A DNA stretch of 64,000 bases from contig JAGYXB010000512.1 in the NCBI GenBank assembly GCA_022495005.1, positions 248,001 through 312,000 on the forward strand. Direction: 5' to 3'. The position numbers and the translations under genes are program-made. The notes beneath the pieces were generated by a model. It searched no databases and was not told the origin of the DNA. It was given only the letters and a program-made list of their open reading frames with translations. Source of the DNA: Rhyacophila brunnea. Lineage: Eukaryota; Arthropoda; Insecta; Trichoptera; Rhyacophilidae. Positions 46,829-58,000 of this stretch are shown here, in pieces. How positions within the stretch are numbered: the first letter of the stretch is position 1; each line of letters opens with the position of its first letter.

Positions 46829-48351
46829 TCAAGTCAGTGGGTAAGATTTGAATGTTGTGGTTTTTAATTTTAGGCACGATTCCAGGTTCTCAACAATAAG
46901 ACGACTTCTCAATTTACTCATGATAAGGTTCATGCTTGAAAAAGATTTTTCGCATAAATATGTAGAACCAGAAAGGGAAATAACAGCAAACGCTAGTTTT
47001 TTCAACTGATATGAGTCAGGAATGCTATTCCAGGTGTTAAAAATCATAATGTGTTCCTTCCCCAGGTCTTTCAAAGCAGACTACTCGTACTGTGAACCAT
47101 GTTCATATTTGTTTTTCTCCAATATGTCCAGAGAGCAGAGAGACGTTTAAATTTAAAGCTCCATAATTCTTTATTTTTTAAATCCAGTAATAATTGCATT
47201 TCAAAGTTGCCAATGTCAACATTAAAAGGAGCACAAATTAATTCTGTTACTGCAGCATTAAGAGTTTTTTTTTAACAAAGACTAACATCGCTTTGCTGTT
47301 TTTGAATTCCTGAAACCTATTGAAAAAGCATCCCTCATATTTAAAATTGTTGTTGTGAAATAGCAAATGTCAATATCAGAATAATTTTCTTGGCGATGTT
47401 TCAGCAGGCTTAGGAAGTTAATCGAAGATTCTCTTTCGAAATCTTGAGTAAAAAGGGATAATTTGTTTTTCGAATGAAATAACTTCTAACATCGAAAAAA
47501 TGTGTTTTTTTCCCCCCGCAGTTTACGATTAAACTGATTTAGATGAGACGTAACGTCTACCATGAAATATAATTTTTGGATCAACTGATTATCCGTTATT
47601 TCTGAATAGTGAACACCTTTCTCAAAGAGAAATGCTTTAATTTTTGTTAATAAGATAGTGAAACGTTTTAAAACGTTTCCTCTTGATAACGAACGTACTT
47701 TGTTATGCAGCAGAAGATCTGCGTACTCACCCTCCATTTCAACAAAAAAATCTTTAAATTGGCGATGATTAAGAGCTTTAGCTATAATGGAGTTAATAAT
47801 ATTAATCACAAATTCCTTAATTTTGCAAATTTCTTCTGGAAATGTCTGCGCACAAAGCGCTTCTTGACGAATGATGAAATGGTAAGCAAGTATCTCGTCA
47901 TTATTTTTTTCTTTAAAACAGTAACAAACCCTTTTCTTACGCCCGTCATAATTTTCGCCCTGTCAGCTGAAATTGACATAATTTTATCGTGTGATATATG
48001 ATAATATGATGTTTTTCCATGCACTCAATTACAGCATTTGCAATATCCTCTCCACGTGTTTGACCTTTTAGTGCCAACAATCGTAAAAGTTCTTCTTTAA
48101 GACCTATAGATAAAATAAATCGTACTAATTTTTGCTGTATCTTTTATGTCACAAGACTCGTCAACATTGATAAAGCTGAAACCAATTCAAGATCTTCGAC
48201 TTGCTGGTTGGTTATATTCGAAGACATTTTGACTGATCTATCTTTCGCGGTTTTAGTCCGTACTTTGTCATTTGTAGCAGAGCCATACTCAGGTGGCCAA
48301 AGAGCCACATGCGGCTTTTCGCGGGCTTTTTGCGGGTTTTCCGACCACTGA
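46829..48351 (-). pseudogene. hAT transposase pseudogene, GTF2IRD2/ZBED-like
   Basis: Read on the minus strand from a hAT terminus CAGTGGTCGG (48342-48351): ITNQQVEDLELVSA, VDESCDIKD, LKGQTRGEDIANAVIE, ISADRAKIMTGVRKGFV, then (shifted) ILAYHFIIRQEALCAQ, NSIIAKALNHRQFKDFF, EYADLLLHNKVRSLSRG, HYSEITDNQLIQKLYFMVD, NFEMQLLLDLKNKELW and the C-terminal dimerisation block STYLCEKSFSSMNLIMSKLR. This is the order of the GTF2IRD2/ZBED5/SCAND3 group of hAT transposases. Frameshifts lie near 48000, 47890 and in 47240-47480. Only about 60 bp separate the terminus from the first recognisable residues, so the N-terminal BED zinc finger has been deleted. The opposite terminus was not found. Confidence 0.85.
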
Positions 48352-50458
48352 CCTAGATAAATATATTATATATATTCATAAACCTCATAAATATAAGAAA
48401 CTGTTAAGTGTCTACTATTTTTTTCGTCAAAATTTAACTTCCAATTTTTTTAAATGAAAAAAAAAAACGAATTCCAGGTATTTACGAGATGTATATTTTA
48501 TGTGATATTTAGACAAGAATGATGAAGTTTTTGTGAATTGTTCATTTTAAATATTTAATTTTGACATTCGTTCTAGAATAGGATAGATATTCGATAATAC
48601 CAGTGAACCTATTCAATAAAAATCCAATTTTTGATCAAAGTGGGATTTAAGAGTTTTACAAAATAGATTTTTAAAAAGTGACAAGTTTCCAATAACTTTG
48701 TCGATGTTGGTATAAATCTGTTAAAACTTTCAATTTTTCACACAAAAAAAAACATTTTGGTAAAATGCTGCGAAGTGGTTGTTATAAATTCAACGCCAAC
48801 ATTGCTTTTAACCCCTAGCCACTCACCGTCTGGGCTTCAATATTGTTTCAAACAAGGTTAAATTATACCTAACACTTCACACTGCAAAAGGCTTTTTCCC
48901 GTCGGTCCGTTTTATATAATTTATTATTATACAGGATTAGTAAAATAAGGCGCGTGTTTGTTTTTGCTACGCATTATTTTAGGGACCAATTATATTTTTA
49001 AATAATAAGTAATAATCAGATTAAAGTATTTAAGTACTGAAATTGTTTGTTCTCCAACAATAAATGATACGCAAATAATTAATTTGTAATCTGTAGCTTC
49101 TGTTAAAATGAAAATTTAACTTTCAAATACTTTTGTTTACAAAATATAAAACAAATTGAATACTACAATACAAATATACGTAATCATGTTACCAATTTTT
49201 TTGTATTATTTTGCAATATTCTACCTGTCCAATAATTGCAAGTGGATATTCTCACTAGCTACAAATTCTGACATTTCTGGGCCAGGATATTATTCTTCTG
49301 TCAAGGTCTTGCCTACTGTAGATCATCCATTGAATGATAATAAATGTGGAAGTTAATATGACTAAAGTATGCAATTTTTCAAGTTTAAACATCAATGGTT
49401 ATTTATGGTTTACATCAAGATTATACAAACCAGACTTTTTCTAAGCGTTAGTGACCACACTATACCTAGTATAGTATGATTCAAAAGATATTCTAGCATT
49501 GTAATTCTCTTGATTCCTAGGTTTATGTCAAAACTACATTGTATTTTTCTTAGTTGTGCAAAAGCTGACTTAATCCATAATATTATGACATTGCAAAACA
49601 ATAATTATTGTATATTGATTACTTGCTTGCTAATACTTGACTTCAGTTTTCCAAAGTGAGTATAATACGTCAGGACGAAAAAATTATTATATATGTGAAA
49701 CGTGCAAGAGTCTGATCTGATAAAATTTCTCATTAAACCAATATAGTTGGTTTGATTTGAAAAATATATACACGTATTGAAGTCTAAGTTCTACCATTCT
49801 ATAGTCACATGGAGATCAACGCTGCATTTTGTGAGGACAAAAATAATGCCACTTGTTCAAATTTTTATAAATAATAAAAACTAGACATAATATCGCAACT
49901 AACCTTGTAGCTAGGTGGTTCTAGCATGTAAACGCCAGTTCAAATAATACATTAGTTAAGTGAATGGAATATCGCTAAGGATTATGACTTCTCGGCATTT
50001 TACGACACGCAATAATTCTTCTGACAGTGAAATTGCATGGCTCTCAATATTTGCTTTAAAGTTCTGGTGCGGCATGTCTAAACGTCAAGACGACGTGGAC
50101 AATACAAATGGTAACTAACGTTTCTAATAATTATTACTGTTAGACCGCGTGCATTTGATAACCGCTGCAAGCAATAACTAGCGTGCATCACTAAACTCGA
50201 AGTGCAGAGTGTCTGGGTATGGAATATAAGGCAGTTGAAGGGTCGAGGTTGAAATGTGGAGGTCTGTGATACCTACTTGATGTTATTAACCCCGCCGTAA
50301 CTCCCGTAATATTAAAACATCAATGATAAATTGGTTACATGTGAATTGTACGTAAAACATTTCACCGTGGAACAGTTTGCCATGAGCTTTCTTATCGGAA
50401 AGAGATGACCATAATTTCATATCTGATTTTGGCAAAATTCATGAATTCAAGAATGAAA
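48352..50458. other. no recognised feature
   Basis: Very AT-rich; short frames at 49156-49356 and 49410-49601 have no known domain. Confidence 0.4.
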
Positions 50459-50459
50459 A

Positions 50460-50476
50460 CCTAACCTAACCTAACT
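50460..50476 (-). repeat. short (TTAGG)n-type tract
   Basis: CCTAACCTAACCTAACT, a little over three units of the arthropod telomeric repeat on the minus strand. Too short to mean more than chance or a small interstitial tract. Confidence 0.3.
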
Positions 50477-50834
50477 AATAATTCAGTATATCGGTTATTT
50501 TCAAATTTTGTTTGCTGCTGGCTTCCTGTAAAGTATAAACCGACAAGAACCGTGTTTTATTTAGACATGAATTTTATTTCAGTACTATACGACCCAAAGA
50601 GGTTGGACGGTCTTTAATATACGACCATATATTTCCGATACAACATTTTACGGTGAATTGTGATACGGCGAACTGCATACGTACAAGTTTCCGGACACGT
50701 GATAAATTATGATCTTATGAACGCGCCTGGCTACATGTAGCGCTGGTTCTAATGAAGCAGCGAGATCTTGTGCTTGCCCAGAAACATGAGAGATCAAAGA
50801 ATTTAAATAACTTCTTCTTCTCATTGTGCCATCC

Positions 50835-51015
50835 CTAGCGGAGGTCGACCACAATCAAGGTGATCTTATCTTTGTCTTCTGCTACCCGGAACAGTTCAGT
50901 GGAGCTGCACTCGTACCAATCACGGAGGTTCTTAAGCCACGAAATGCAGCGCCGTCTTCTGCTACGCTTACCATTGATATTTCCTTGAAAATTGGGGAAT
51001 GCTGTACTTTTCATA
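50835..51015 (-). mobile_element. RTE-like LINE, C-terminus (best copy)
   Basis: The minus strand gives one open stretch to a stop at 50835-50837: GNINGKRSRRRRCISWLKNL, then RDWYECSSTELFRVAEDKDK, ITLIVVDLR and stop. This is the RTE-clade C-terminal motif '(E)GKRxxGRRxxSWLKNLRxW...SSxELFRxA'. Upstream 'KYSIPQF' lies in another frame. Decayed relatives are at 8885-9065 and 59108-59290. Confidence 0.8.
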
Positions 51016-51060
51016 TTATTTTCTCATGAGTGTTTTCAAAAGTATGTATGTTCAGATCAA
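51016..51060 (+). repeat. SINE family C tail fragment
   Basis: 'attattttctcatgagtgttttcaaaagtatgtatgttca' matches the SINE-C tail (40675-40720). It abuts the LINE fragment directly. Confidence 0.6.
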
Positions 51061-52540
51061 AGAATATTAAGAAAATTAATTATAGTTAATAAATGAGCTT
51101 TTCCAGAGTTTCTCATGCTTTGATAGTTTTCCTCGTCGATAAATATATCTACAGCTTCAATTGTATGATAACACTTTATCGCATTTCCCATTGAATTCTA
51201 TTCATGTTATGCTATAATACTCTATGCGGTGGTAGAATAGTGTATTCCTGGTGGTCCAATGAATTTTATTTCCATACATGAATGGTAAACTAAGCTCACA
51301 TACCAAAATAATTGTTTACAAAAGACATCATCAAATAAATACGTTTCCCGTAGAAACCATCTCGTAACAAATTTATACAAATGCTATTATTACAGGTAAG
51401 TACATTCTATGAATTGTATATTTGTATATATATAGTTTATTGTGAGGAGTTTTATTATTGTCATGTATTTTTTATATATCTATCTATCATGTATAGTGTT
51501 GCCAACCGTATTATAAGTATAGTATTTGTATAGTAATTTAATGTACGATATTAAAAAGGTATAGTGTCCAAAATACTTAAATTTGAATATCGGAAAAAAT
51601 TCGCAAAAAGTTCTAAAATTTCGATATTTCCGTACTATAAATTAGTGCAAAGTACTATAATTTTGCAACATAAAAATATTTGGCGAACCAAGAAAAAAAG
51701 AGTTAAAAAAAGCCTTTGACTTCATTTCGTTTAGTCATTATTAAATCGGTAATCGATATAATGACGGTGCGATTCTTTGCTATAGACTAAAATCATGAAC
51801 CAGGAGCGGTTGGTGGGACGCTCTTTAAGAGGTGCATCTTTATTATGTTAATTATTACATTTTGTTTCTAACCTGTGAGCTGATATTTTTAAAGGAAAGA
51901 TATTTTCAATATTACTGATGATGGTACTAATGATTCTCCTCGAAATGCCGCCCTTCGGGTAACCTCCGCCCCCAAGCGTCGCTCAATCTGCCTACCCCCA
52001 CGGGACGTCACTAGACTGAACCAGAGTTTAGAAACAGAGAGATTTCGGATAAAACCGGTCTTAGAATCATTTAAATCATGTATAATAAGTTAGTGCAACT
52101 TTCAACTAACCAAAGGAAAACGTCAGAAAGAAACAAACTCTTGAAAATAGATACGTATTTTTTAAAATCTAACTGTACAAGATTAATTAAGTAAACAAAA
52201 AACTATAGTGATATAAGTATTTCATAATATTAATGTTTTTTTTATTTTATTTAATATATCAAAACTAATAAATCATATCTTACGTTAAGATGAAACTAGA
52301 TTAGTCATATATTATTTTTATTACAGATTAAAAACCGTTAGTCAAGTTGTTAAACAAAATTATATGTACACTATATTATTTTTTATCATATTTTGAAATG
52401 AATAATTTAATAAATTATAATAAAGTGATGAAAACTCACAATGTCAGCGTATTTTATTTTAAAATGTATTTATATTATTAACTACGGCACGGTGTGACAG
52501 AGTGTAAGAACAAACAAACAAAAAATAAAATATATAATAT
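51061..52540. other. no gene; two hAT-like end motifs
   Basis: 'agtgttgccaac' at about 51496 and a GC-rich block ending 'cacgggacgtcacta' (about 51935-52015) both look like hAT element ends. No partner ends were recognised. Confidence 0.25.
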
Positions 52541-52544
52541 TATA

Positions 52545-52795
52545 AGGGTAAAAATCGCAACAACACCCTTTTTGTACCATTTACCACGCATGTTTACAGT
52601 AACTCCAATTCTCACCACCAGGTACGCGCCATAAACCCCCTCCCTGCATCTGTCACAGAGTTTTCCAAATTACTACCCTCAGTACAATATTCGCTATCAT
52701 CCACTAAATTTAAGGGTAAACAAAAAGGTGTCTGGATTATAAATACTTTGTCAGCTACTGCAGTGACGTCCCGGGTAAAGTTCTTCCTTCTTTTG
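52545..52795 (+). mobile_element. jockey-type LINE C-terminal fragment
   Basis: A plus-strand frame open for more than 75 codons reads RVKNRNNTLFVPFTTHVYSN, then SHHQVRAINPLPASVTEFS and LPSVQYSLSSTKFKGK. The spacing fits the 'RxRN..L.VPxxRTxxxxNSPLxRxxRxxN' tail of jockey-like reverse transcriptases. No diagnostic catalytic motif is present. Confidence 0.4.
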
Positions 52796-52799
52796 TAAG

Positions 52800-53754
52800 C
52801 CTCTATTCTGACCTATATTTCGCTTTCCTTCTCCAGATGACGACTATCAGTACTATCAAGTATCTACGTCGTATATAACCAAGCTATTTATCATGGTCCT
52901 CCCACTATTTTTCATCCATAAATATATCTTTTTCACAAATTATCACTTCATCGGCCCATTGAAGAATTTTCAGGCCCCATGACAATAATGACATTGCCAG
53001 ATGTTATATCACAAATAAAAAAAATCTACTGGTAATACTGGATAAGTAACTTTCGTGGGAGTTCTCGACATTATATTATGGTTTTCAAAACTCGCCAAAT
53101 TCAACATCAAATTGTTTATGAAACGTCCTAAATAATATGGAACTATTTTTCGATAATGGAAAAAACTTGTTGGTTTATTTTCAAATAGCGTCAAATCCAT
53201 TTAAACCAATCATGTTATTGCAAAGGCTGACTCCATATTTGATTGAAGATGCTGAGATCAAAGACATATTGTGTTAGTTTTTTTGCTAGTAAATACATTT
53301 TATAGGAGGAAGGAACGAAAATAATGCATTTTCTCACTTTGTCAGAAAGTAAATTTGACCAAATTTTGAAACGACCTCCTGATATAATTATATATTATTA
53401 TTCTGGAGGAAATTACTGACAACTCTCGCTATTGCTATTCAAAGATAAAACTTATATACCAACATTACTGGTGAGACGAGTTCTGATAAAATTGAGGAGG
53501 CTGTATTACCACTCTAACGTCAAAACGAAAACACCGAGGAACGACGAGAGTTAAAGTTTCTGCTTATGAAACCGTAGTTCTAGGATCAATGCGTCGGTCA
53601 ATATCTACCTAAGCCTAGAACATGAACCTAATAGTTACAGAAAATGGCTAATAGCCATCGTAAAAAACTGTTAAGAAACCTCTTCGTGAGGTGGAAAAGA
53701 TCCATATCAGATTGTAGAACCTGTAAAAAGGGACTCAAATAACTAATTATTAAT
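52800..53754. other. no recognised feature
   Basis: No supported gene or repeat; the frame at 53009-53200 has no known domain. Confidence 0.4.
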
Positions 53755-54165
53755 TTAACTATTTTTTTATTAAACGAATAATTTACAAGTTTTAAGAATG
53801 TAATATTCTAAGTATTGAACATAATTACTTAGATTAGATAGATTAATTAGATTTTTTATTGGTTATAATCAATGATATTAATATGGACGAAGCATCTGGA
53901 AAAAAAATGACACTCACTTTTTGCCGGGTCTGCCGAATGACACAATCTGTTCTAACGCCATTAAAATAAAGGTGATATTGCTATAACTTCCCGATGCGTG
54001 ATATCGCATAATGGAAATTGCGTGACGTCTACCTATGCATGTGTGAATGTCGCTATACCCGAATTTAATTATTAGCTACTGTACTGAGTGCATTGTCCAT
54101 TAATAATGTCATTGGTTATAATACATTTTCTCAGAAGTGTTTTCAAAATTATGTATGTTTCATAT
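53755..54165. repeat. SINE-C pieces surrounding a hAT MITE
   Basis: 53755-53815 is the SINE-C tail in reverse ('attaaacgaataatttacaag', 'ttaagaatgtaatatt'). 53848-53869 plus 54115-54165 is the forward 'tttattggttataat' and 'acattttctcagaagtgttt' segment, split by the MITE. Confidence 0.75.
53870..54114. mobile_element. hAT MITE, short copy
   Basis: 245 bp, ends CAATGATATTAATATGGAC and (complement) CAATGACATTATTAATGGAC. The 8-bp target duplication GTTATAAT is exact (53862-53869, 54115-54122). The empty site 'ttggttataatatattttct' is visible in SINE-C copies at 40665-40685 and 41030-41050. The interior matches the copy at 43334-43699 without its duplicated unit. Confidence 0.93.
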
Positions 54166-54565
54166 TTGTTAGATATGGCTACTTATCTACCAGTTTTATT
54201 TACTTTTCAAACGCCCCCCGCATTATTTTAACCACGAACGTCACTGTCAGCGAGATGAAGACACCATCTGGCGTCTTTTAGACAAAGCACTGATAAGCAC
54301 GACCGCCCGTGCGTTTTCTTTATATTAACGGATAATAAAAACGGGATTAATGTATCTCTTTACTGTGTTTGTTCTCTGAGCTTTACCAATTTATCAAAAC
54401 ATCAGACGATATCGTTGAAAACGATATATCAATTTCGAATTTGTCGTATAAAGAAAAAAATAACATGTAGCAGTTAGGCGTATTATGGTTGAATAAAAAA
54501 ATATATGTGATTCTCGTGAATAATCTGTCGAATCGTTTCTATTGAATTTATCAGATAAAAAATAT
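54166..54565. other. no recognised feature
   Basis: No supported feature. Confidence 0.4.
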
Positions 54566-54687
54566 GGTTACCTACATTATAATTTTATTATAATAATCCT
54601 AGAAAAATAGTTTAACCAAATGAAATTTGAATACACGTGTATCACAATCAGTGAGATGAACTATACAAATTAAACACTATCCATGCA
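54566..54687 (-). repeat. 122-bp tRNA-like direct repeat, left
   Basis: Matches 55779-55900 over exactly 122 bp with six mismatches and no gaps. Read on the minus strand it resembles a tRNA-derived SINE head with box-B-like GTATTCAAAT. This copy has lost the CCC that follows in the right copy. Confidence 0.85.
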
Positions 54688-54773
54688 AAGGCCTGAGCAA
54701 AAACGATGCATAAGTGCTAGTGAGAAAGCATTCGGTACCCTTATAATCTCTGCGACACGCGTTAGAGTAAGAT

Positions 54774-54971
54774 AAAAGGTTTATAGATGTGTGAGATGAT
54801 TTGCTGTGGTGTCGCCGCCAAATCTAAGTTTGTTGCTTAACTAAGCGTCGATAACCTGCAAGCGCGTGTATAGCAACACGCGCTTGCAGGTTATCGACGC
54901 TTAGTTAAGCAACAAACTTAGATTTGGCGGCGACACCACAGCAAATCATCTCACACATCTATAAACCTTTT
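54774..54971. repeat. perfect palindrome, 96-bp arms, 6-nt loop
   Basis: 54774-54869 is the exact reverse complement of 54876-54971, base for base, around the loop ATAGCA (54870-54875). The arms are GC-richer and more complex than the surroundings ('gccgccaaatctaag', 'aactaagcgtcgataacc'). It could be a foldback element, a hairpin-RNA source, or a sequencing or assembly artefact. It is followed by a low-complexity 'catattt' run (54972-55022). Confidence 0.95.
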
Positions 54972-55038
54972 CATATTTTTCATATTTTCATATTTCATAC
55001 ATTTCATATTCATCATATTTTTTGTGTTAAACATAAAG

Positions 55039-55043
55039 TCAGT
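55039..55043 (+). promoter_or_regulatory. TCAGT initiator-like site
   Basis: An arthropod Inr consensus pentamer 37 bp before the THAP start codon. A pentamer is expected often by chance; it counts only because of its place. Confidence 0.2.
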
Positions 55044-55075
55044 GGAAAATATTTTTAGTTAATTAAGTAGAAAAG

Positions 55076-55140
55076 ATGGTTCTATGTGATGTATTAAAAT
55101 GTGATACTGATAAGCAAGAAGATGGTATTACGTTTCATAG
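55076..55140 (+). CDS. candidate THAP-domain first coding exon
   Basis: From the first ATG after an in-frame stop (TAA at 55064-55066), with A at -3, the frame reads MVLCDVLKCDTDKQEDGITF, then H and the first two bases of an Arg codon (AG), and stops at a consensus donor GTAAGT (55141-55146). THAP zinc fingers begin M-x-x-C-x(2-4)-C and continue to a 'FHRFP' motif before the remaining Cys and His. Here C4, C9 and TFHR are all in place and the intron falls inside the motif. The next exon was not identified; a 'ttgcag' acceptor-like site at about 55958 is not convincing. THAP domains occur in host transcription factors and in P-element-type transposases, so it may be host or mobile. It lies 105 bp after the palindrome. 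Confidence 0.55.
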
Positions 55141-55367
55141 GTAAGTTGATACATGATCGTGATAATTTATTTGTATATTATAATATATTTTAATATCAAG
55201 TGACCTAGTGTTTCTTTAAAATAACTTAAATTATGGATATCTTTATTTAATGGTTGCATTTTGACCGCTTAAACATACTATATAACGTAAAAAAATAGAA
55301 AATTATATTTTAATTCTGAGCGCCTAATGCGAGCATTTTGGCCGAGCACTAGCGAAATAGTCTATGG

Positions 55368-55705
55368 CAATGATACTCAACCTCTTTTTTCTTCGGGCCA
55401 AATACATATATTTGTAAAGTAACGCGGGCCGCATCACTACTGGTGTGACGAAAAAAATCATCAAACCCCCCCTTTTTTACAAAACATTTTTGAGATTTTA
55501 AAAATTATGCGTGTTTTTAAATTAATCGTGTGCAATAGCAACACTCTTATACCAGATCTGATGTGGACCATAATGACAATCCTCTTCGGGTGTCACTATC
55601 TGTGCGTCAAAGTCGAAACGAATTTCAAGATATACGAAATTCCTGATAATAAATGTGTTTCGGGCCGCACATAAAAGCTTAAAGGGCCGCAGATTGAGTA
55701 TCGCA
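55368..55705. mobile_element. hAT-like MITE
   Basis: The inverted ends 'gatactcaacct...cgggcc' and (complement) 'gatactcaatctgcggccc' match known hAT-type termini. 'gggccgca' recurs inside. No 8-bp duplication was found. The 70-codon minus frame (55522-55734) is not a transposase. Confidence 0.6.
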
Positions 55706-55778
55706 CAAACCAAACACATGGCACGCAGCTTCATTTAGCAATGCAATGGGTGGCGTCTAGATGTATCTATAGTCTAAG

Positions 55779-55900
55779 GGTTACCTACATTATAATTTTA
55801 TTAAAATAATCTTAGAAAAATAGTTTAACCAAATGGGATTTGAATACACGTGTATCACAATCAGTGAGATGCACTCTACAAATTAAACACTATCCATGCA
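55779..55900 (-). repeat. 122-bp tRNA-like direct repeat, right
   Basis: Partner of 54566-54687. On the minus strand it has 'tgtagagtgcatctcac' and an intact box-B-like GTATTCAAATCCC, so it is the better-preserved copy. Confidence 0.85.
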
Positions 55901-57478
55901 GAAATTTACTAATCAGCATGCATCCGAGGTGTTATTTAAAGTTCCGTGAATTTGCAGGAGAAATGGCAAGAACTTAACACCGGCTAGGAATAAAATGATG
56001 TAGATATTGTTAATAGATTTATAGAAAACATAAGTACCGATATTTATGAAATTTTAAATTTAATTTGATTGGATAACAACCATAGTATAATAATAATGAC
56101 TTTGCAGCGTGGCATGGGAAGATGCGTGTTGGGCATGATTTTATAAGGGGCGGACGTTATTGGGAAAAAACCAAAACTTATAGTCCAAGAGTTATGTTAC
56201 TGTTCCGAGGTCCGAGGCTCGGTAGATGCGATGCTGTGCGAAGCAATACGGAGACTGATATCTGACTGACACGAAGATTACTGATCGGATTAAGTTTGAG
56301 ACTAAGACTACTGAACTGATCGAGCGTAAGCTTGACACTAAGATCAATGATGACTCGCTTTTTATATACTTACACAAATATTCGATAAATTGCGAGAGTC
56401 ATTGTTGATACAGTTTACAATTGGGAAATCTGCTGACCTCTTCATTATTGCAACTTCGAGTGTTTTGATGACCTAGCCCAAGGCAGTCTAACGCCATCGA
56501 ATAATGTTACGCATGTAGCATAATATGCTGACTGTAAATGGGACGATTATACGATTGTTAAATGACTTGCTAATTCTTACATTGTAAAAATAATGTTGAC
56601 AAAGTCCGGAGTTCATGACCACTACAAACTCATATGCTACACTTAGGAGTGAAAAGGATATTTTGGTAAAAAAAAAATAGATGTAAGAACCTATAGTAAC
56701 GAAACCATAAAATCGAAAATATTTTGATAGCTTTCATAAATAAATCTTTTCTATTCATGCTTCATCTTCATAACAACAATTTAATTAAAACCCATATCGT
56801 GTGGCGTTATATAACGTAATAAAAGATTTCGAGGACTCAATTTAATTCACAAAAGATGGAATTAAAGAACAATTTTATTAAAACAATTAAAAGTTACCAC
56901 AATTTTGAAGTGACAAAAATTTTAATATATTTTTCGCCTCGTTGTGATTTCTGGGTAGCTTTTCAGATTTTCTTTTCATTCCGAATATTAAACATAGTAC
57001 TCGCTAATATGCATGAATCTATATATATAATATATAGTGGAAGTGTTGTTTTTTTCATATATATTTCAGTAGGTATAGGTTTATCCATTATTCATGAACG
57101 GATCTACGTTGAAAGATTTTCCTAATTCATATTAATATTTTATTCTTTTGTTGCCGTTAGAATTAAATACCACATTTTTATTATTGTTATGTAAATTTAT
57201 CTACAGTTTTGTTTCAGATTACAACTATATTTTACAATTAAATATAAACAAATATTACCCAACCTGCTATGATGTCATCTGGCAACGTTGATATAATTAT
57301 GAGCCTGACATCATCAGATCTACCGAATCGATAGATATTTGAATAAATAAGCACATACCTACAAAGCATTTTAAGTTTATTGATCCAGAATAATTATTAA
57401 AATGTAGTGCGGAAAGATTAAGACTTACAATATTTAAAAATATATAGCGGCGTGAGTTAAAAATAAGAGCTCGCTATC
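55901..57478. other. no recognised gene
   Basis: A moderately GC-rich stretch at about 56150-56350 repeats 'ctgatcgg/ctgatcgag' and 'gagactaagac' motifs, and TATATA lies nearby. It could be an LTR scrap but nothing confirms it. An 89-codon frame (56856-57125) is hydrophobic, without known domain. Confidence 0.3.
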
Positions 57479-57997
57479 CGAATGGGAATGGCTGGAGCAA
57501 CATTCAACTCGATGCGGAATGTCTGGGACTCACGATTGTACTAGGTCAAAACCAAATGCCGCCTATTCGACGCTTGCATTCTGACAGTGCTGCTTTACGG
57601 TAGCGAATGATGGCACCTTACGAAGGCTCAGAGCAACCGTATACTGAGCTTCGAAAACAGATGTTTGCGACGAATACTGGGTGTGCGGTGGTATGACTTT
57701 AGGAGCAACGAGGAGATAAGAGAACGCACCAAGCAGCCTCTCATCACGCTGAAAGTGAAGAGGCGACGTTGGACCTGGCTCGGCCACGTGCTGCGGATGC
57801 CAGAAGAGAACCTCAACCTGGCTTGCCTGTTCTTCAAGCCGACCGGATTCCGGCGTCCTGGAAGGCCGCTAAATATAATCTACAGAGTGTATACGGCGGA
57901 GCTACGGGATGCTGGTTTGACTTGGAACGAAGCAAGAAGACTGGCGAGCGACAGGGATTCTTGGAGGCGCCGCGTGGTGTCCATATGCTCCAGTTAA
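57479..57997 (+). mobile_element. non-LTR retrotransposon, reverse transcriptase C-terminus
   Basis: One frame from 57479 to 57997 with two stops reads RMGMAGATFNSMRNVWDS, FDACILTVLLYGSE, LSFENRCLRRILGVRWYDF, SNEEIRERTKQP, RRRWTWLGHVLRMP, GFRRPGRPLN and WRRRVVSICSS before the terminal stop. This is the landmark order of the RTE/CR1-like 'LLYGSExW ... CLRRIL ... RRxWxWLGHxLR ... GRP' C-terminus. A short A-rich 3' tail follows (about 58035-58050). The final 110 codons are open. Confidence 0.8.
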
Positions 57998-58000
57998 GGG

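Noticed and set aside
50460..50476. Telomeric (TTAGG)n tract
   Set aside because: Only about three units, too short to indicate a telomere or interstitial telomere array.
55950..55985. Second THAP exon after a 'ttgcag' acceptor
   Set aside because: The splice phase does not give the expected FP... continuation, and stops follow within a few codons.
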